From contig CAWGJS010000002.1 in the NCBI GenBank assembly GCA_963822955.1, positions 1,674,001 to 1,738,000 on the forward strand: a stretch of DNA of 64,000 nt, given 5' to 3'. The notes beneath the pieces were generated by a model. The model was not told the origin of the DNA and did not search any database. It worked only from the letters and a program-made list of their open reading frames with translations. This document shows, in pieces, positions 8,801 to 18,263 of this stretch (position 1 is its first letter; the number at the start of each line of letters is the position of its first letter). A program made the translations under genes and the position numbers. The stretch is from JAJYUU01 sp963822955. GTDB taxonomy: Bacteria; Actinomycetota; Actinomycetes; Streptosporangiales; Streptosporangiaceae.

Positions 8801-9714
8801 TTCAGCTTCACACCGCCCGCAGCTAGATCAATGCGCAACCGCTCGACCTCCGGTTCAGTAGCGTTCGACAGCGGCAGCCGGACTGCTCCGCCGGGCAGGC
8901 CGAGCAGGCTCAGCGCCGCCTTCGTCATGATGACGCCCTGGTTCCTGAACAGCCCGATGTAGACCGGCAGGAGCTCACGGTGCAGCCGCAGCGCCTCCGC
9001 TACCTGGCCGCCCTGATACGAGTCGATCATCTCATGCAGCCGCTCACCGACGAGGTGCCCGACCACGCTGACGAACCCGGCGGCACCTAGCGAGAGCCAT
9101 GGCAGGTTAAGCATGTCATCACCGCTATAGAACACCAGCGGCGTGTTGTTCATGACACGCGACGCGGCGGCGAAGTCGGCTTTCGCGTCCTTCACTGCCA
9201 CGATCCGCGGGTGCTCGGCGAGCTGCAGCAGCGTCTCGGCCGCGATCGGCGTTCCGGTCCGGCCAGGGATGTCGTACAGCATGTTCGGCAGGCCGGTGGC
9301 ATCGGCGACCTGGGTGAAATGCGCTAGCAGACCGCTCTGCGGAGGTTTGCTGTAGTACGGCGTGACGACAAGGAGGGCGTGGGCGCCTGCCCGCTCGGCT
9401 GCCCTCGCGAGCTCGCAGCTATGGGCGGTGTCGTTCGTGCCGACGCCGGCGATGACCGTGGCGCGATCGCCGACGGCCTCGAGCACGGCGGCGAGCAGCC
9501 TGGCCTTCTCCTCATCCGAGGTAGTCGGCGACTCACCAGTCGTGCCGCTGACCACCAGGCCGTCGTTCCGCATCTCGGTGACCAGGTGCTCGGCGAGGGC
9601 AGCGGCGCCGTCGTAGTCGACCGCCCCGCTGGCGTCCATCGGGGTGACCATTGCCGTCAGCATGCGCCCGAATGGCGCCGCGGCCGGGTAGGCCGGATGT
9701 GCTGTGTCACTCAT
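8797..9714 (-). CDS. dapA: 4-hydroxy-tetrahydrodipicolinate synthase
   Basis: A 305-residue TIM-barrel class I aldolase that condenses pyruvate with aspartate semialdehyde in lysine and diaminopimelate synthesis. Motifs: GTTGESPTTSDEEK near residue 55, YDIPGRTGTPI near 140, and the Schiff-base Lys in IVAVKDAKADF near 170. The ATG at 9714 is chosen over a TTG six bases upstream. No clear ribosome binding site precedes it, so it may be leaderless. Its stop overlaps the start of rnj (GTGA), so the two form an operon transcribed leftwards. Confidence 0.95.
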   Translation of the reverse strand: MSDTAHPAYPAAAPFGRMLTAMVTPMDASGAVDYDGAAALAEHLVTEMRNDGLVVSGTTGESPTTSDEEKARLLAAVLEAVGDRATVIAGVGTNDTAHSCELARAAERAGAHALLVVTPYYSKPPQSGLLAHFTQVADATGLPNMLYDIPGRTGTPIAAETLLQLAEHPRIVAVKDAKADFAAASRVMNNTPLVFYSGDDMLNLPWLSLGAAGFVSVVGHLVGERLHEMIDSYQGGQVAEALRLHRELLPVYIGLFRNQGVIMTKAALSLLGLPGGAVRLPLSNATEPEVERLRIDLAAGGVKLK

Positions 9715-10032
9715 AAGCAAACGCTACCGGGCCGCAAGGTGACGGCACACCGCCGGCACGTCGGCACAGTCCGGCGTTATCCCACGACCTCGAGCCGGAA
9801 GTGACGCAACTGACGCGAGGTGCAGACGCGGCGGCGTGAGCTCGGGGGTACCCACGCCGCCCGCGTCTGCCTGATCATCGGTGCCGATGGCATGACGCGT
9901 TACTTCGTCTTCCGGCGGCGTGTCGCTGCCGAGGTGATCGGCCGCGCCGGGGGACAATAAGCGCAGGCCCCTCCAGGTATGAGATGGAGGGGCCGTTGCC
10001 AGTCCTCGGCGTGAACGTCGCGCGACAGCCCC
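9715..10032. other. Intergenic region without a recognisable gene
   Basis: A spacer of about 320 bp between dapA and a small membrane-protein gene. It should hold the dapA promoter, but I see no clear -35/-10 pair. A stem-loop at 9966-9994 is the only definite structure. The short open frames here lack coding character. Confidence 0.5.
9966..9994 (-). terminator. Stem-loop, probable terminator of the membrane-protein gene at 10033-10473
   Basis: A perfect 9-bp inverted repeat, GGCCCCTCC with GGAGGGGCC, separated by 11 bases. It lies 39 bp past the stop of the leftward gene ending at 10033. The following T content on the minus strand is weak, so it may be a transcript-end stabiliser rather than a strong intrinsic terminator. 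Confidence 0.55.
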
Positions 10033-10473
10033 TCAGAGCACCCCGCTGAGTGCGAGGAGCTCCAGCACGCTGCCGACGATCATGATCGAGACGGCCGCCA
10101 CGACCAGGCTGGCTCCCAGCGTCAGGCCCTGCAAGCGAACTGCCGCCGACAGCATCCACCGCGGGCCACCGCGCAGCTTGCAGGCCATGCCGATCTCGGC
10201 CGCTCCCATCCCGGCGCCGATGCCGATAGCCAGCAACTGCGCGCCGGCCCAGAGCACCGCCCCGTTGCCGCCGGCCGGGTCCAGGCCAGCGGGGAGGGTC
10301 ATGATCCAGAAGGCGAACCCCGCTGCCGCAAGCACCAGCCAGGTGATGCCCTGCCAGAGCAGCAGTCCGGCGACGTAGGGCACAGGATTGACCCGACGGC
10401 GCTGAATGCCCGCAGGCCACTGCCGCCGCGGCGGCAGCCCGCCGGGCGGCGGAGGATTCGGCACACTGGTCAT
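10033..10473 (-). CDS. Small membrane protein of unknown function
   Basis: A 146-residue protein from ATG 10473. A Pro-rich basic head is followed by four hydrophobic segments at about 37-58, 70-90, 105-120 and 122-142. Gly- and Ala-rich helices (AIGIGAGMGAAEIGMA) suggest tight packing. No known family is recognised. An upstream in-frame start at 10500 would add nine residues but is not supported by a ribosome binding site. A stem-loop follows the stop. Confidence 0.55.
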   Translation of the reverse strand: MTSVPNPPPPGGLPPRRQWPAGIQRRRVNPVPYVAGLLLWQGITWLVLAAAGFAFWIMTLPAGLDPAGGNGAVLWAGAQLLAIGIGAGMGAAEIGMACKLRGGPRWMLSAAVRLQGLTLGASLVVAAVSIMIVGSVLELLALSGVL

Positions 10474-10533
10474 GCCTGAAGCTAACACCGCGGCCCGCAC
10501 GAGCCAGAAGCGGCCCGTAGCCGAGTGACTACG

Positions 10534-11046
10534 CTACGCAGCGCTCGGTTCCGCGAGATAGGCGACCCACTGAGGGTCGCCGTCATTGATGGCTCCAATC
10601 AGGCGCCAATGTGGCCCGCGCGGGGCCGCCGGATCTCGTGCCAGCGTCCAGCCGAGCTCCTCGATCAGCCGGTCCGCCTTGCGGTGGTTACACCGCGTGC
10701 ACGACGCAACGCAGTTCTCCCAGGCGTGCGCGCCGCCCCTGCTGCGCGGGATTACATGATCAATCGTGTCGGCCTTGATTCCGCAGTAAGCGCACAGGTA
10801 ATTGTCGCGGCGCATGAGCGCTGCCCTGGTGAGCGGAACGCGGCTGCGGTGCGGCACGCGCACGTACCGGCGCAGCCGGATCACTGATGGCGCGGCCAGC
10901 CGGGTCGAGGTGGAATGGAGCTCCATGCCGCTGACATCCGAATGCACGACATCGGCCTTCTCGCCGAGCACGAGACAGACGGCGCGGTGCAAGCCGACCG
11001 TGGTCAGCGGCTCATAGGTGATATTGAGCAGCAGCACCCGGCGCAC
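10534..11046 (-). CDS. HNH endonuclease family protein
   Basis: A 170-residue protein starting at GTG 11046, chosen because GGGAGG lies five bases in front and the protein then opens MRRVLLLNITYEPL, the usual opening of this family. The HNH/zinc motif comprises CAYCG near residue 88, TIDHVIPRSRGG, ENCVASCTRCNHRKADR. Two CxxC pairs bind structural zinc, and the His and Asn residues form the betabeta-alpha metal site. Stand-alone HNH proteins of this type are almost universal in actinomycetes; their biological substrate is not established. The longer open frame upstream (to 11544) is antisense to the peptidase gene and not coding. Confidence 0.85.
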   Translation of the reverse strand: MRRVLLLNITYEPLTTVGLHRAVCLVLGEKADVVHSDVSGMELHSTSTRLAAPSVIRLRRYVRVPHRSRVPLTRAALMRRDNYLCAYCGIKADTIDHVIPRSRGGAHAWENCVASCTRCNHRKADRLIEELGWTLARDPAAPRGPHWRLIGAINDGDPQWVAYLAEPSAA

Positions 11047-11256
11047 TTGCACCTCCCGCTCGTGACGGGGCCATATCCCATGCCTGTGGTGCAGCCGGAG
11101 TCGTGCCGCCGGGGCACCCGTGACCAGTGTGACTGCCAGCCGCCCCGATAGCCAACACCAAATAGGCAATCGCAGCGCTAAGCCACCGCCAACGCACCGC
11201 GAAGCCCCAGCGAACTCGGTGCGGCAACGGCCGCACCAGGACATTAGGGTGCCGGT

Positions 11257-13368
11257 ATGACGACGCCCCCTTACCCTGCCGCCCGTCGCCTCGACCTCAC
11301 CGAGACACTGCACGGCCGCGCTGTCGCCGACCCGTATCGCTGGCTCGAGGATCCGGCCAGCGCCGAGACCAAGACCTGGCTGGCGGCCGAGGACGAGGTG
11401 TACGCCCGGTACCTGGCCAGGCTGCCTGGCCGCCAGAAGCTCGCCGAGCGCCTGGGCGAGCTGCTCGCAGCGGGCGAAGTGGGACCGCCGGTCTGGCGTG
11501 GCGAGCGGCAGTTCTATACGCGCCGTGATCCCGGCCAGGAGCACTCAGTGCTCTACACGTCCAGCCCGGCCGAGGGCGAGCGTCCGCTCATCGACCCGAT
11601 CGCCATCGACCGGGCCGGCCTGACCACGCTGGACAGCTGGCGGGCGGACTGGGAGGGCAGGCTGCTGGCTTACCAGCTGTCGGAGGGCGGCAGCGAGGAG
11701 TCGGTGCTGCGGGTGATGGACACCACAACCGGCCAGGACATCGACGGGCCGATCGACCGCTGCCGCTACTCCGATGTCGCGTGGCTGCCAGGGGGTGCGG
11801 CTTTCTACTACAGCCGTCGCCTCGCTCGCGATCTCGTCCCGGCCGGCGAGGAGCAGTACCACCGCCGGGTCTACCTGCACCGCGTCGGCACGCCCGCGGA
11901 TGAGGATGTCCTCATCCTGGGCGACGGCATGGAGAAGACGACCTACTACGGCATGTCCGTCAGCCACGACGGGCGCTGGCTGGCCATCACGGCTTCGGCC
12001 GGCACGGCGCCACGCAATGACGTATGGATCGCGGATCTCGCCGCCAGCGCCGCGAGCGCGCCGAATCTGCAGGTCATGCAGCAGGGCGTCGACGCCACGG
12101 CCTGGCCCGTGGCAGGCCGGGACGGGCGCTTCTACGTCCTGACTGACCGGGACGCGCCGCGCGGCCGGATCGCCATCACCGACCCCGCTGATCCGGCGTT
12201 CCCTGAGTACGCCAGCTGGCAGGACCTGATCGGCGAGGATCCCGATGCCGTGCTGACCAGCTTCGCCATCCTTGACGGCCCAGGCGTACCAGAGCCGGTC
12301 CTGCTCGCCGCCAGGTCTCGGCACGCCATTAGCGAGATCAGCGTGCACGACCTGGCCTTCGGCGACTTCATCCGGCACGTCGACCTGCCGGGCCTGGGCA
12401 CCGTCACCGGCCTGACCGAGCGCCCCGAAGGCGGTCATGAGGCGTGGCTCGGCTACACCGACTACACCACGCCTGGCGTGGTCCTGCAGTACGACGCAAC
12501 GTCTGACGGCGTCTCCGAGTGGGCCCGGGCGCCGGGCGCGATCACCGTGCCCGCTGCGCGCGCTCAGCAGGTCGCGTACTCATCGGCTGACGGCACCACG
12601 ATCCGGATGGTGATCATCTCGGCGAGTCCGGACGGCCCCGTTCCCGGCAGGACGCGCCCCGCCATCCTCTACGGGTACGGCGGCTTCGACATCAGCCTGA
12701 CGCCCGCCTTCTCTGCCGCCATCCTGGCGTGGGTCGAGGCAGGCGGCGTCTACGCGGTGGCGGGCCTTCGGGGCGGCAGCGAGGAAGGCGAGCAGTGGCA
12801 CCGCTCCGGGATGCGCGAGCACAAGCGGAACGTCTTCGACGACTTCCATGCTGCGGCCGAGAAGCTCATCGCCGATGGCTGGACGGCCAGCAGCCAGCTG
12901 ACCGTCTGGGGCGGATCGAATGGCGGGCTGCTGGTAGGTGCCAGCGTGACGCAGCGGCCGGACCTCAGTGCCGCAGCCGTCTGCTCGGCGCCGCTGCTCG
13001 ACATGGTGCGGTACGAGCGCTTCGGCCTGGGCGAGACCTGGAACGATGAGTACGGGACGGCGGCCGACGCGCAGGAGCTCGGCTGGCTGCTGTCGTACTC
13101 GCCCTACCACCACGTCCGGGCGGGCGTGCGGTACCCGGCGGTGCTGTTCACCATCTTCGACGGCGATACCAGGGTCGATCCGCTGCATGCCCGGAAGATG
13201 TGCGCCGCGCTGCAGTACGCCACCGAGGCGCCCGCCAGCGAGCGGCCCGTTCTGCTCCGGAACGAGGCCAAGGTCGGGCACGGCCCCCGCGCGCTCAGCC
13301 GGTCGATTGCACTGTCGGCCGAGTCGCTGGCATTTGCCGCGGCCCAGACCGGCCTGCAGATCGGCTGA
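11257..13368 (+). CDS. S9 family prolyl oligopeptidase
   Basis: A 703-residue serine peptidase, the normal length for prolyl oligopeptidases, with no signal peptide and so cytosolic. The opening DPYRWLED is typical. An N-terminal beta-propeller (about residues 70-400) gates access of short peptides. The catalytic domain carries the nucleophile motif GGSNGGLL near residue 552, Asp in FDGDTRVDP near 636 and His in KVGHGPR near 676. RGGSEEGEQWH is a further family marker. It cleaves on the C-terminal side of proline in peptides shorter than about 30 residues. It is a single gene, divergent from the HNH gene. Confidence 0.93.
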   Translation: MTTPPYPAARRLDLTETLHGRAVADPYRWLEDPASAETKTWLAAEDEVYARYLARLPGRQKLAERLGELLAAGEVGPPVWRGERQFYTRRDPGQEHSVLYTSSPAEGERPLIDPIAIDRAGLTTLDSWRADWEGRLLAYQLSEGGSEESVLRVMDTTTGQDIDGPIDRCRYSDVAWLPGGAAFYYSRRLARDLVPAGEEQYHRRVYLHRVGTPADEDVLILGDGMEKTTYYGMSVSHDGRWLAITASAGTAPRNDVWIADLAASAASAPNLQVMQQGVDATAWPVAGRDGRFYVLTDRDAPRGRIAITDPADPAFPEYASWQDLIGEDPDAVLTSFAILDGPGVPEPVLLAARSRHAISEISVHDLAFGDFIRHVDLPGLGTVTGLTERPEGGHEAWLGYTDYTTPGVVLQYDATSDGVSEWARAPGAITVPAARAQQVAYSSADGTTIRMVIISASPDGPVPGRTRPAILYGYGGFDISLTPAFSAAILAWVEAGGVYAVAGLRGGSEEGEQWHRSGMREHKRNVFDDFHAAAEKLIADGWTASSQLTVWGGSNGGLLVGASVTQRPDLSAAAVCSAPLLDMVRYERFGLGETWNDEYGTAADAQELGWLLSYSPYHHVRAGVRYPAVLFTIFDGDTRVDPLHARKMCAALQYATEAPASERPVLLRNEAKVGHGPRALSRSIALSAESLAFAAAQTGLQIG

Positions 13369-13454
13369 CCTGGGCCGCAGGGCCGGTGTCCCGGCGGGCC
13401 CGGCGCCGCGGGCGTGATCATCAGCCTCGGCCAGCTATTAGGCTGGGGGCCGAT

Positions 13455-13892
13455 ATGAGCGAAACCGAAGCCCCCAGCCTCTATGAGGCCATCGGCGGCG
13501 AGCCGGCATTCCGGCGCCTCGTGCACCGCTTCTACGAGGAGGTCGCTGCCGATCCGGAACTGCGCCCTGTATATCCAAGCCGCGATCTCGGCCCGGCTGA
13601 GGAGCACCTGCGCCTGTTCCTGATCCAGTACTGGGGCGGTCCGGCTGACTACAACGAGCTCAGGGGCCATCCGCGGCTGCGGATGCGGCACGTGCGCTTC
13701 GCCATCGGCCCAGCTGAGCGCGATGCCTGGCTGCGGCATATGCGGACCGCGATGGACGAGCTGGAGCTCGACCCGGCCCGCGACGGCCAGCTCTGGGAAT
13801 ACCTCGTCATGGCCGCGCACAGCCTGGTGAACCAGCCGGATGAGCCGGGCGGATCCGGCCGGGGGCCTGACCTGGGCCTCACGCCGGCCTGA
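13455..13892 (+). CDS. glbO: Group II truncated haemoglobin (trHbO)
   Basis: A 145-residue globin closely matching mycobacterial GlbO. The segment FLIQYWGGPADYNELRGH holds the conserved Trp of helix G and Tyr residues of the distal pocket. RLRMRHVRF carries the proximal haem-ligand His, and EYLVMAAHSLVNQP is the typical end of the fold. The last 20 residues are an extra Gly/Pro-rich tail. trHbO proteins bind O2 very tightly and are linked to redox and NO defence and interaction with the respiratory chain. ATG 13455 is used because the upstream part of the frame is unrelated. Confidence 0.93.
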   Translation: MSETEAPSLYEAIGGEPAFRRLVHRFYEEVAADPELRPVYPSRDLGPAEEHLRLFLIQYWGGPADYNELRGHPRLRMRHVRFAIGPAERDAWLRHMRTAMDELELDPARDGQLWEYLVMAAHSLVNQPDEPGGSGRGPDLGLTPA

Positions 13893-13963
13893 CGGCGATC
13901 TAGCGATTCGGGTTGGTTACTCATCGGTCAGTTTGGCCCGAGGCATTTGCGGTGACCCGCTCA

Positions 13964-13980
13964 TCCCAAGATACTTGGGA
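13964..13980. promoter_or_regulatory. 17-bp perfect inverted repeat upstream of the kinase gene
   Basis: TCCCAAG-ATA-CTTGGGA is a perfect 7-bp inverted repeat with a 3-bp spacer, 87 bp in front of the kinase start and 72 bp after glbO. Its symmetry and position suggest an operator; the short loop makes an RNA hairpin less likely. The binding protein is unknown. Confidence 0.4.
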
Positions 13981-14067
13981 CAACCAGTTCTCACCTGGCA
14001 CGATCGTGGCACCGCCAACGCTTAGTTCCAGGGCGCCGAACGGGCCCGCCGCTGGAGGCATTGAGCA

Positions 14068-15048
14068 GTGACACAGGATGTTCGCTCCGACCCGGGGGGC
14101 TTGGTTCCGGGCGAACAGCTCGCCGGCTACCGAGTCCAGGAGCAGATCGGGCGTGGCGGGATGGCGATCGTCTACCGCGCGCTTGACCTGCGGCTTGGCC
14201 GCGTAGTCGCGCTCAAGGTACTGGCCCCCCGCCTCAGTGAGGACGAGGCGTTCCGGCAGCGCTTCATCCGCGAGTCCCGCGCCGCGGCCGGCGTCGACCA
14301 CCCGCACATCATCCCGGTGTACGAGGCCGGCGAGGCGGGCGGTGTGCTGTTCATCGCGATGCGCTACGTGGGGCATGGTGACGTCCGGTCACTGATCGAC
14401 ACCCACGGCAGGCTTACGCCGGCCCGGACCGCTGCGATCGTCGCCCAGGCCGCCTGGGCCCTTGATGCCGCGCATGCCCATGGCCTCGTGCACCGCGACG
14501 TGAAGCCGGGCAACATGCTGCTCGCCCTGGCGAGCGATGACTCCGACCATGTCTACCTGTCCGACTTCGGGCTGAGCAAGCACTCGGTCAGCCCGACGAC
14601 GCTCACCTCAACCGGCCAGTTCCTGGGCACGCTCGATTACGTCTCACCCGAGCAGATCCAGGGCCATCCGGTGGACGGCAGGGCCGACCAGTACGCGCTG
14701 GCCTGCACGGCCGTCCAGATGCTCACCGGGACGCCGCCCTTCCATCACGACGAAAGCATGGCGGTCATGTGGGCCCAGCTCGAGGCCCCTCCGCCCAGCG
14801 TCACACAGCGGCGGCCTGAGCTCTCACCTGCTGTTGACGAGGTCATTGCCGTAGCCATGGCCAAGTCCCCGGCCGGCAGGTACCCGACGTGCCGCGAATT
14901 CGCCGCGGCGCTTAGCGCGGCTTGCGAGCCGCCGGCGCGCCCCCGCACCGCGCCGGCCGAGATTCGGGCGGAGTGGCCGGCTTCTCCGGCCGGAACCGCC
15001 CTGGCCGGGGGACGAGCAAGCGGTCAATCACCTGGCAGGCTTCGATGA
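14068..15048 (+). CDS. Serine/threonine protein kinase (PknB type), kinase domain
   Basis: Hanks-type kinase domain at about residues 18-280: glycine loop IGRGGMAIVYRA, VALKVL with the ATP-binding Lys, catalytic loop HRDVKPGNMLL, metal site SDFGLSK, and GTLDYVSPEQ closing the activation segment with its Thr/Ser residues. GTG 14068 follows GGAGG with 9-bp spacing. The frame stops at 15048 in a Pro/Ala-rich linker. The following open frame, offset by one base, supplies a basic stretch, a membrane helix and an extracellular domain. A G5 run at 15007-15011 is the likely junction, giving a receptor kinase of about 555 residues. Whether the frameshift is real or a sequencing indel cannot be decided here. 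Confidence 0.9.
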   Translation: MTQDVRSDPGGLVPGEQLAGYRVQEQIGRGGMAIVYRALDLRLGRVVALKVLAPRLSEDEAFRQRFIRESRAAAGVDHPHIIPVYEAGEAGGVLFIAMRYVGHGDVRSLIDTHGRLTPARTAAIVAQAAWALDAAHAHGLVHRDVKPGNMLLALASDDSDHVYLSDFGLSKHSVSPTTLTSTGQFLGTLDYVSPEQIQGHPVDGRADQYALACTAVQMLTGTPPFHHDESMAVMWAQLEAPPPSVTQRRPELSPAVDEVIAVAMAKSPAGRYPTCREFAAALSAACEPPARPRTAPAEIRAEWPASPAGTALAGGRASGQSPGRLR

Positions 15049-15118
15049 GCGCGGACCGGATCGGGCACTGCCGGATCGGGCACTGCCGGATCCGGCTGGC
15101 GCCAACGGAACCGACCGT

Positions 15119-15733
15119 ATGGTTCCTGGGACCTTGCTGGACAACCTTCCCGCAAGGATCAACCCGGTTGACTACGCCGCGCACGAGGGGGCTCACCCGC
15201 TGCGCCCGGCGGACACATCAGGACCGCGGACGTGGCCGCACCGGCGTGATCACGCATCCTGGGCGCGCGGCAGCCGGCGCACCCGCCGCGGCCGGAACCT
15301 CACCGTCGCCGCCCTCGCAGGGCTCGTCGTTCTCGCAGGCGCCGCCGGGATCGGCTACAAGCTGGCTCACGGCCAGCAGGTCCCGCCTCATCCGCACGGC
15401 GGGCACTCGACCGGGTCAGCCGCCATCGGGCATGCGGCCGACAAGATCGTGCGCCGGTACTTCGCCGACATTAATCACCATCACTTCCGGGCCGCCTACC
15501 AGCTCAGCGACAAGAGCGAGACGTACGCCACGTTCAAGGCCGGCTTCGCCGGGACCAAGCGCGACACGGTCACGATCACGAATACCAACGGGAACGTGGT
15601 CACCGCTGTTCTGAGAGCGCTGCAGACCGACGGCTCAGTCAAGACGTTCAAAGGCAGCTACACGGTCACCAACGGCAAGATCACCAATCCGAACGTGCAT
15701 CTGGTGAGCCAGAGCCCGCCCGTTACATCCTGA
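15119..15733 (+). CDS. Membrane and extracellular C-terminal part of the same Ser/Thr kinase (frameshifted)
   Basis: This frame is open from at least 14990, well before its first ATG, and reads as continuous protein across 15011-15121 (DEQAVNHLAGFDERGPDR), so it is a continuation and not a separate gene. A basic juxtamembrane stretch (RRTRRGRN) leads into one membrane helix (TVAALAGLVVLAGAAGIGYKL). A His/Gly-rich linker and an extracytoplasmic domain of about 110 residues with a small alpha+beta pattern follow. It lacks PASTA repeats, so the external signal is unknown. The stop overlaps the convergent dehydrogenase gene by 11 bp. Confidence 0.7.
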   Translation: MVPGTLLDNLPARINPVDYAAHEGAHPLRPADTSGPRTWPHRRDHASWARGSRRTRRGRNLTVAALAGLVVLAGAAGIGYKLAHGQQVPPHPHGGHSTGSAAIGHAADKIVRRYFADINHHHFRAAYQLSDKSETYATFKAGFAGTKRDTVTITNTNGNVVTAVLRALQTDGSVKTFKGSYTVTNGKITNPNVHLVSQSPPVTS

Positions 15734-18263
15734 TGCGCTTGCTGGCGGGGTCGTAGAGCGGCCGGAGCGAGGCTCGCGCCGGGACAATCCGGTCGCCGAT
15801 CTGCACTGTCCACTGGCCAGCATCAATCCAGGCCTGATCGATCGGCTCGCCGCCAGATTCGATCATGGCCAGGCCGACTGCGCCGCCGAGCGTCCAGCCG
15901 TAGGACGCGGCCCTGATGTAGCCGACTTCGACGTCATTGCGGCGGACGATCTCGGCATGGAAGAGCAGCGGCTCAGGATCGGTCAGCAGCACCTGCACAA
16001 TCCGCCGTCTCAGCGGGCCAGCCGCCAGCTGGGCCGCGGCGGCGTCCCGGCCGATGAAACCGCCGGGCTTGTCGAGCGCCACCGCGAAACCGAGTCCTGC
16101 CTCGAGCACTGTGTCGGTGTTGTCGATGTCGTGGCCGTAATCGCGGTATCCCTTCTCCATCCGGAGGCTGGAGAGCGCCTTCAGGCCCGCGTGCCGCAGT
16201 CCGAACTCGCGGCCCGCCTCGACTAGCCGGTCGTAGACGTGCACCGCCTGCTCCGCCGGAACGTGCAGCTCGTAGCCAAGCTCGCCCAGGTAGGTGATGC
16301 GGATGCAGAGCACGCGCGCGAAGCCGATGTCGATCTGCCGCGCTGCCCTGAATTCGAGCGCCTCGTCGCTGACATCGGCCTTGGTCACGGCGGCCAGCAA
16401 CGCGCGTGAATTCGGGCCCTGGATGTTGAGCTGCGCATATGCCGACGTGACATCGGTCACGAAGGCGTGCGCGCCGCTGGCGGCGAAGTGGCGGCGCATC
16501 CAGGTCAGCGCATGTCGGTGCGCGGTGTCCGAGGCGACCACGTAGAAGTCCTCATCGGCGAGCTTGGTGACCGTGAGGTCCGCCTCGAGCTTTCCTGCCG
16601 TGTTGAGCCACTGCGTGTAAGTGATCACGCCGGGCTCACCGTCGACAGCATTGGCCGACAGACGGTCGAGCTCATGGCCTGCGTCACGGCCCTGCACCGC
16701 GAACTTCGCCATGAACGACATGTCCATGAGGATGACGCCCTCGCGGCATGCGCGGTGCTCGGCCTCCCAGCTGGCATACCAGTCCTGCCGCCCCCAGGAC
16801 AGCTCGCCAGCCTGCGGCATCGTGCCTGCCGGCGCGTACCAGTCGGCGCCCTCCCAGCCACTGACGTCCCGGAAGAACGCGCCGTGTGCGGCCAGCCGGT
16901 GGTGGACCGGCGACAGCTTGGCGCCCCGCGCGGTTCGCATCGACCGGCCGGGATAATGCGTCGCGTAGACCATGCCGAGCGACTCGACGGTTCGCGTCGC
17001 GCGGTATTCCGGGTTGGCCTGGTAGGTATGCAGCCGATCGATGTTCATGCCGGTGACGTCCATATCCGGCCGGCCGGTGGCGATCCAGTTTGCCATCAGG
17101 CGGCCGATGCCGCCGCCGGTCAGGATTCCGATCGAGTTCAGGCCGGCTGCCACGAAGTAGTTCCTCAGCTCCGGGGCCTCGCCGATGACAGGTGCCAGAT
17201 CCGGCGTGAAGCTCTCCGGGCCGCAGAAGAACTTGCGGATCCCGACGTGCGCGGATATCGGGATCCGGGACATCGTCTTTTCCAGGAACGGGCTCATCCG
17301 GTCCCAGTCTGGCGGCAGTTCTCCGAAGGAGAAGTCAGCCGGGATGCCGTCTACTTTCCACGGAGCGCAGACCGGCTCGAACATGCCCAGCATGAGGCCG
17401 CCGCCCTCCTCCCGGAAATAGCCGTAGTTCGCCGGATCCTCCAGCACGGGCCAGTCCCGGCTCACCTCGCCGATGGGCTCAGTCAGCAGGTAGTAATGCT
17501 CGGCCGCCTGGAGCGGGATACTGACGCCGGCGAGCTCGCCGAGCTGCCGGGCCCACATGCCGGCGCAGTTCACCACGTACTCGGACTCGATGTCGCCCTT
17601 GTCGGTCCGTACGCCGGTCACCGTGCCGTTCTCGGCCAGGAAGCCGGTCACCGCGACGCCCTCGATGATCCGCGCGCCTTGCTGACGGGCGCCCTTGGCC
17701 AGCGACATGGTGACGTCGACCGGGTTCACCCGGCCGTCAGCCGGGATGTAGAAGGCGGCCAGCACGTCGTCGGTCCTGGCGAGCGGCCACAGGTCAGCGA
17801 CATCCTTGGCGGAGATCTCGTGCACCTCGACGCCGCAGTGCCGGTTGAAGGCCGCGACGCGCCGGTACTCCTCCAGCCGGCCCGGCTCGATGGCCAGCTC
17901 GATGAGGCCGACCTGGCGCATCCCGGTGGCCAGCCCGGTCTCGGCCTCCAGCCGCAGGTACAGGTCGCGGGTGTACTTGCGAAGCTCAGTGGAGGTCTCG
18001 GAGGTCGAGCCGAACGTCGCCATCAGCCCGGCCGCGTGCCAGGTCGTGCCCGAGGTCAGCCGGTCCCGCTCGACCAGGACAACGTCGCGGATGCCGAGGT
18101 GCGCCAGGTGGTAGGCGATCGAGGTTCCGATGATCCCGCCGCCGACCACGACAACGCGAGCGCGCTCCGGCAGGCTCGTACTGCCGCGGGCGTCGGCATC
18201 AGCGAGCGCCGGGACGGGCACGGGCAGGCTGGCACGGTCAACCGAGAGCTCGCCGCTGGGCAT
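15723..18263 (-). CDS. Dimethylglycine/sarcosine dehydrogenase-like FAD protein with GcvT domain
   Basis: An 846-residue protein of the length and order seen in dimethylglycine and sarcosine dehydrogenases. An N-terminal DAO-type FAD domain (VVVVGGGIIGTSIAYHLA near residue 38; GTTWHAAGL, whose His is the covalent FAD site in the family) comes first. A central FAO domain follows, then the aminomethyltransferase (GcvT) domain from about residue 440 and its C-terminal barrel (GYIRAASYGWTLGGAVGLA). These enzymes oxidatively demethylate N-methyl glycines and pass formaldehyde to tetrahydrofolate. ATG 18263 is chosen; the frame runs 89 codons further upstream in low-quality Arg/Ser-rich sequence. 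Glycine betaine made by the 44-57 kb cluster could feed this step after one demethylation (inference). Confidence 0.85.
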   Translation of the reverse strand: MPSGELSVDRASLPVPVPALADADARGSTSLPERARVVVVGGGIIGTSIAYHLAHLGIRDVVLVERDRLTSGTTWHAAGLMATFGSTSETSTELRKYTRDLYLRLEAETGLATGMRQVGLIELAIEPGRLEEYRRVAAFNRHCGVEVHEISAKDVADLWPLARTDDVLAAFYIPADGRVNPVDVTMSLAKGARQQGARIIEGVAVTGFLAENGTVTGVRTDKGDIESEYVVNCAGMWARQLGELAGVSIPLQAAEHYYLLTEPIGEVSRDWPVLEDPANYGYFREEGGGLMLGMFEPVCAPWKVDGIPADFSFGELPPDWDRMSPFLEKTMSRIPISAHVGIRKFFCGPESFTPDLAPVIGEAPELRNYFVAAGLNSIGILTGGGIGRLMANWIATGRPDMDVTGMNIDRLHTYQANPEYRATRTVESLGMVYATHYPGRSMRTARGAKLSPVHHRLAAHGAFFRDVSGWEGADWYAPAGTMPQAGELSWGRQDWYASWEAEHRACREGVILMDMSFMAKFAVQGRDAGHELDRLSANAVDGEPGVITYTQWLNTAGKLEADLTVTKLADEDFYVVASDTAHRHALTWMRRHFAASGAHAFVTDVTSAYAQLNIQGPNSRALLAAVTKADVSDEALEFRAARQIDIGFARVLCIRITYLGELGYELHVPAEQAVHVYDRLVEAGREFGLRHAGLKALSSLRMEKGYRDYGHDIDNTDTVLEAGLGFAVALDKPGGFIGRDAAAAQLAAGPLRRRIVQVLLTDPEPLLFHAEIVRRNDVEVGYIRAASYGWTLGGAVGLAMIESGGEPIDQAWIDAGQWTVQIGDRIVPARASLRPLYDPASKRIRM

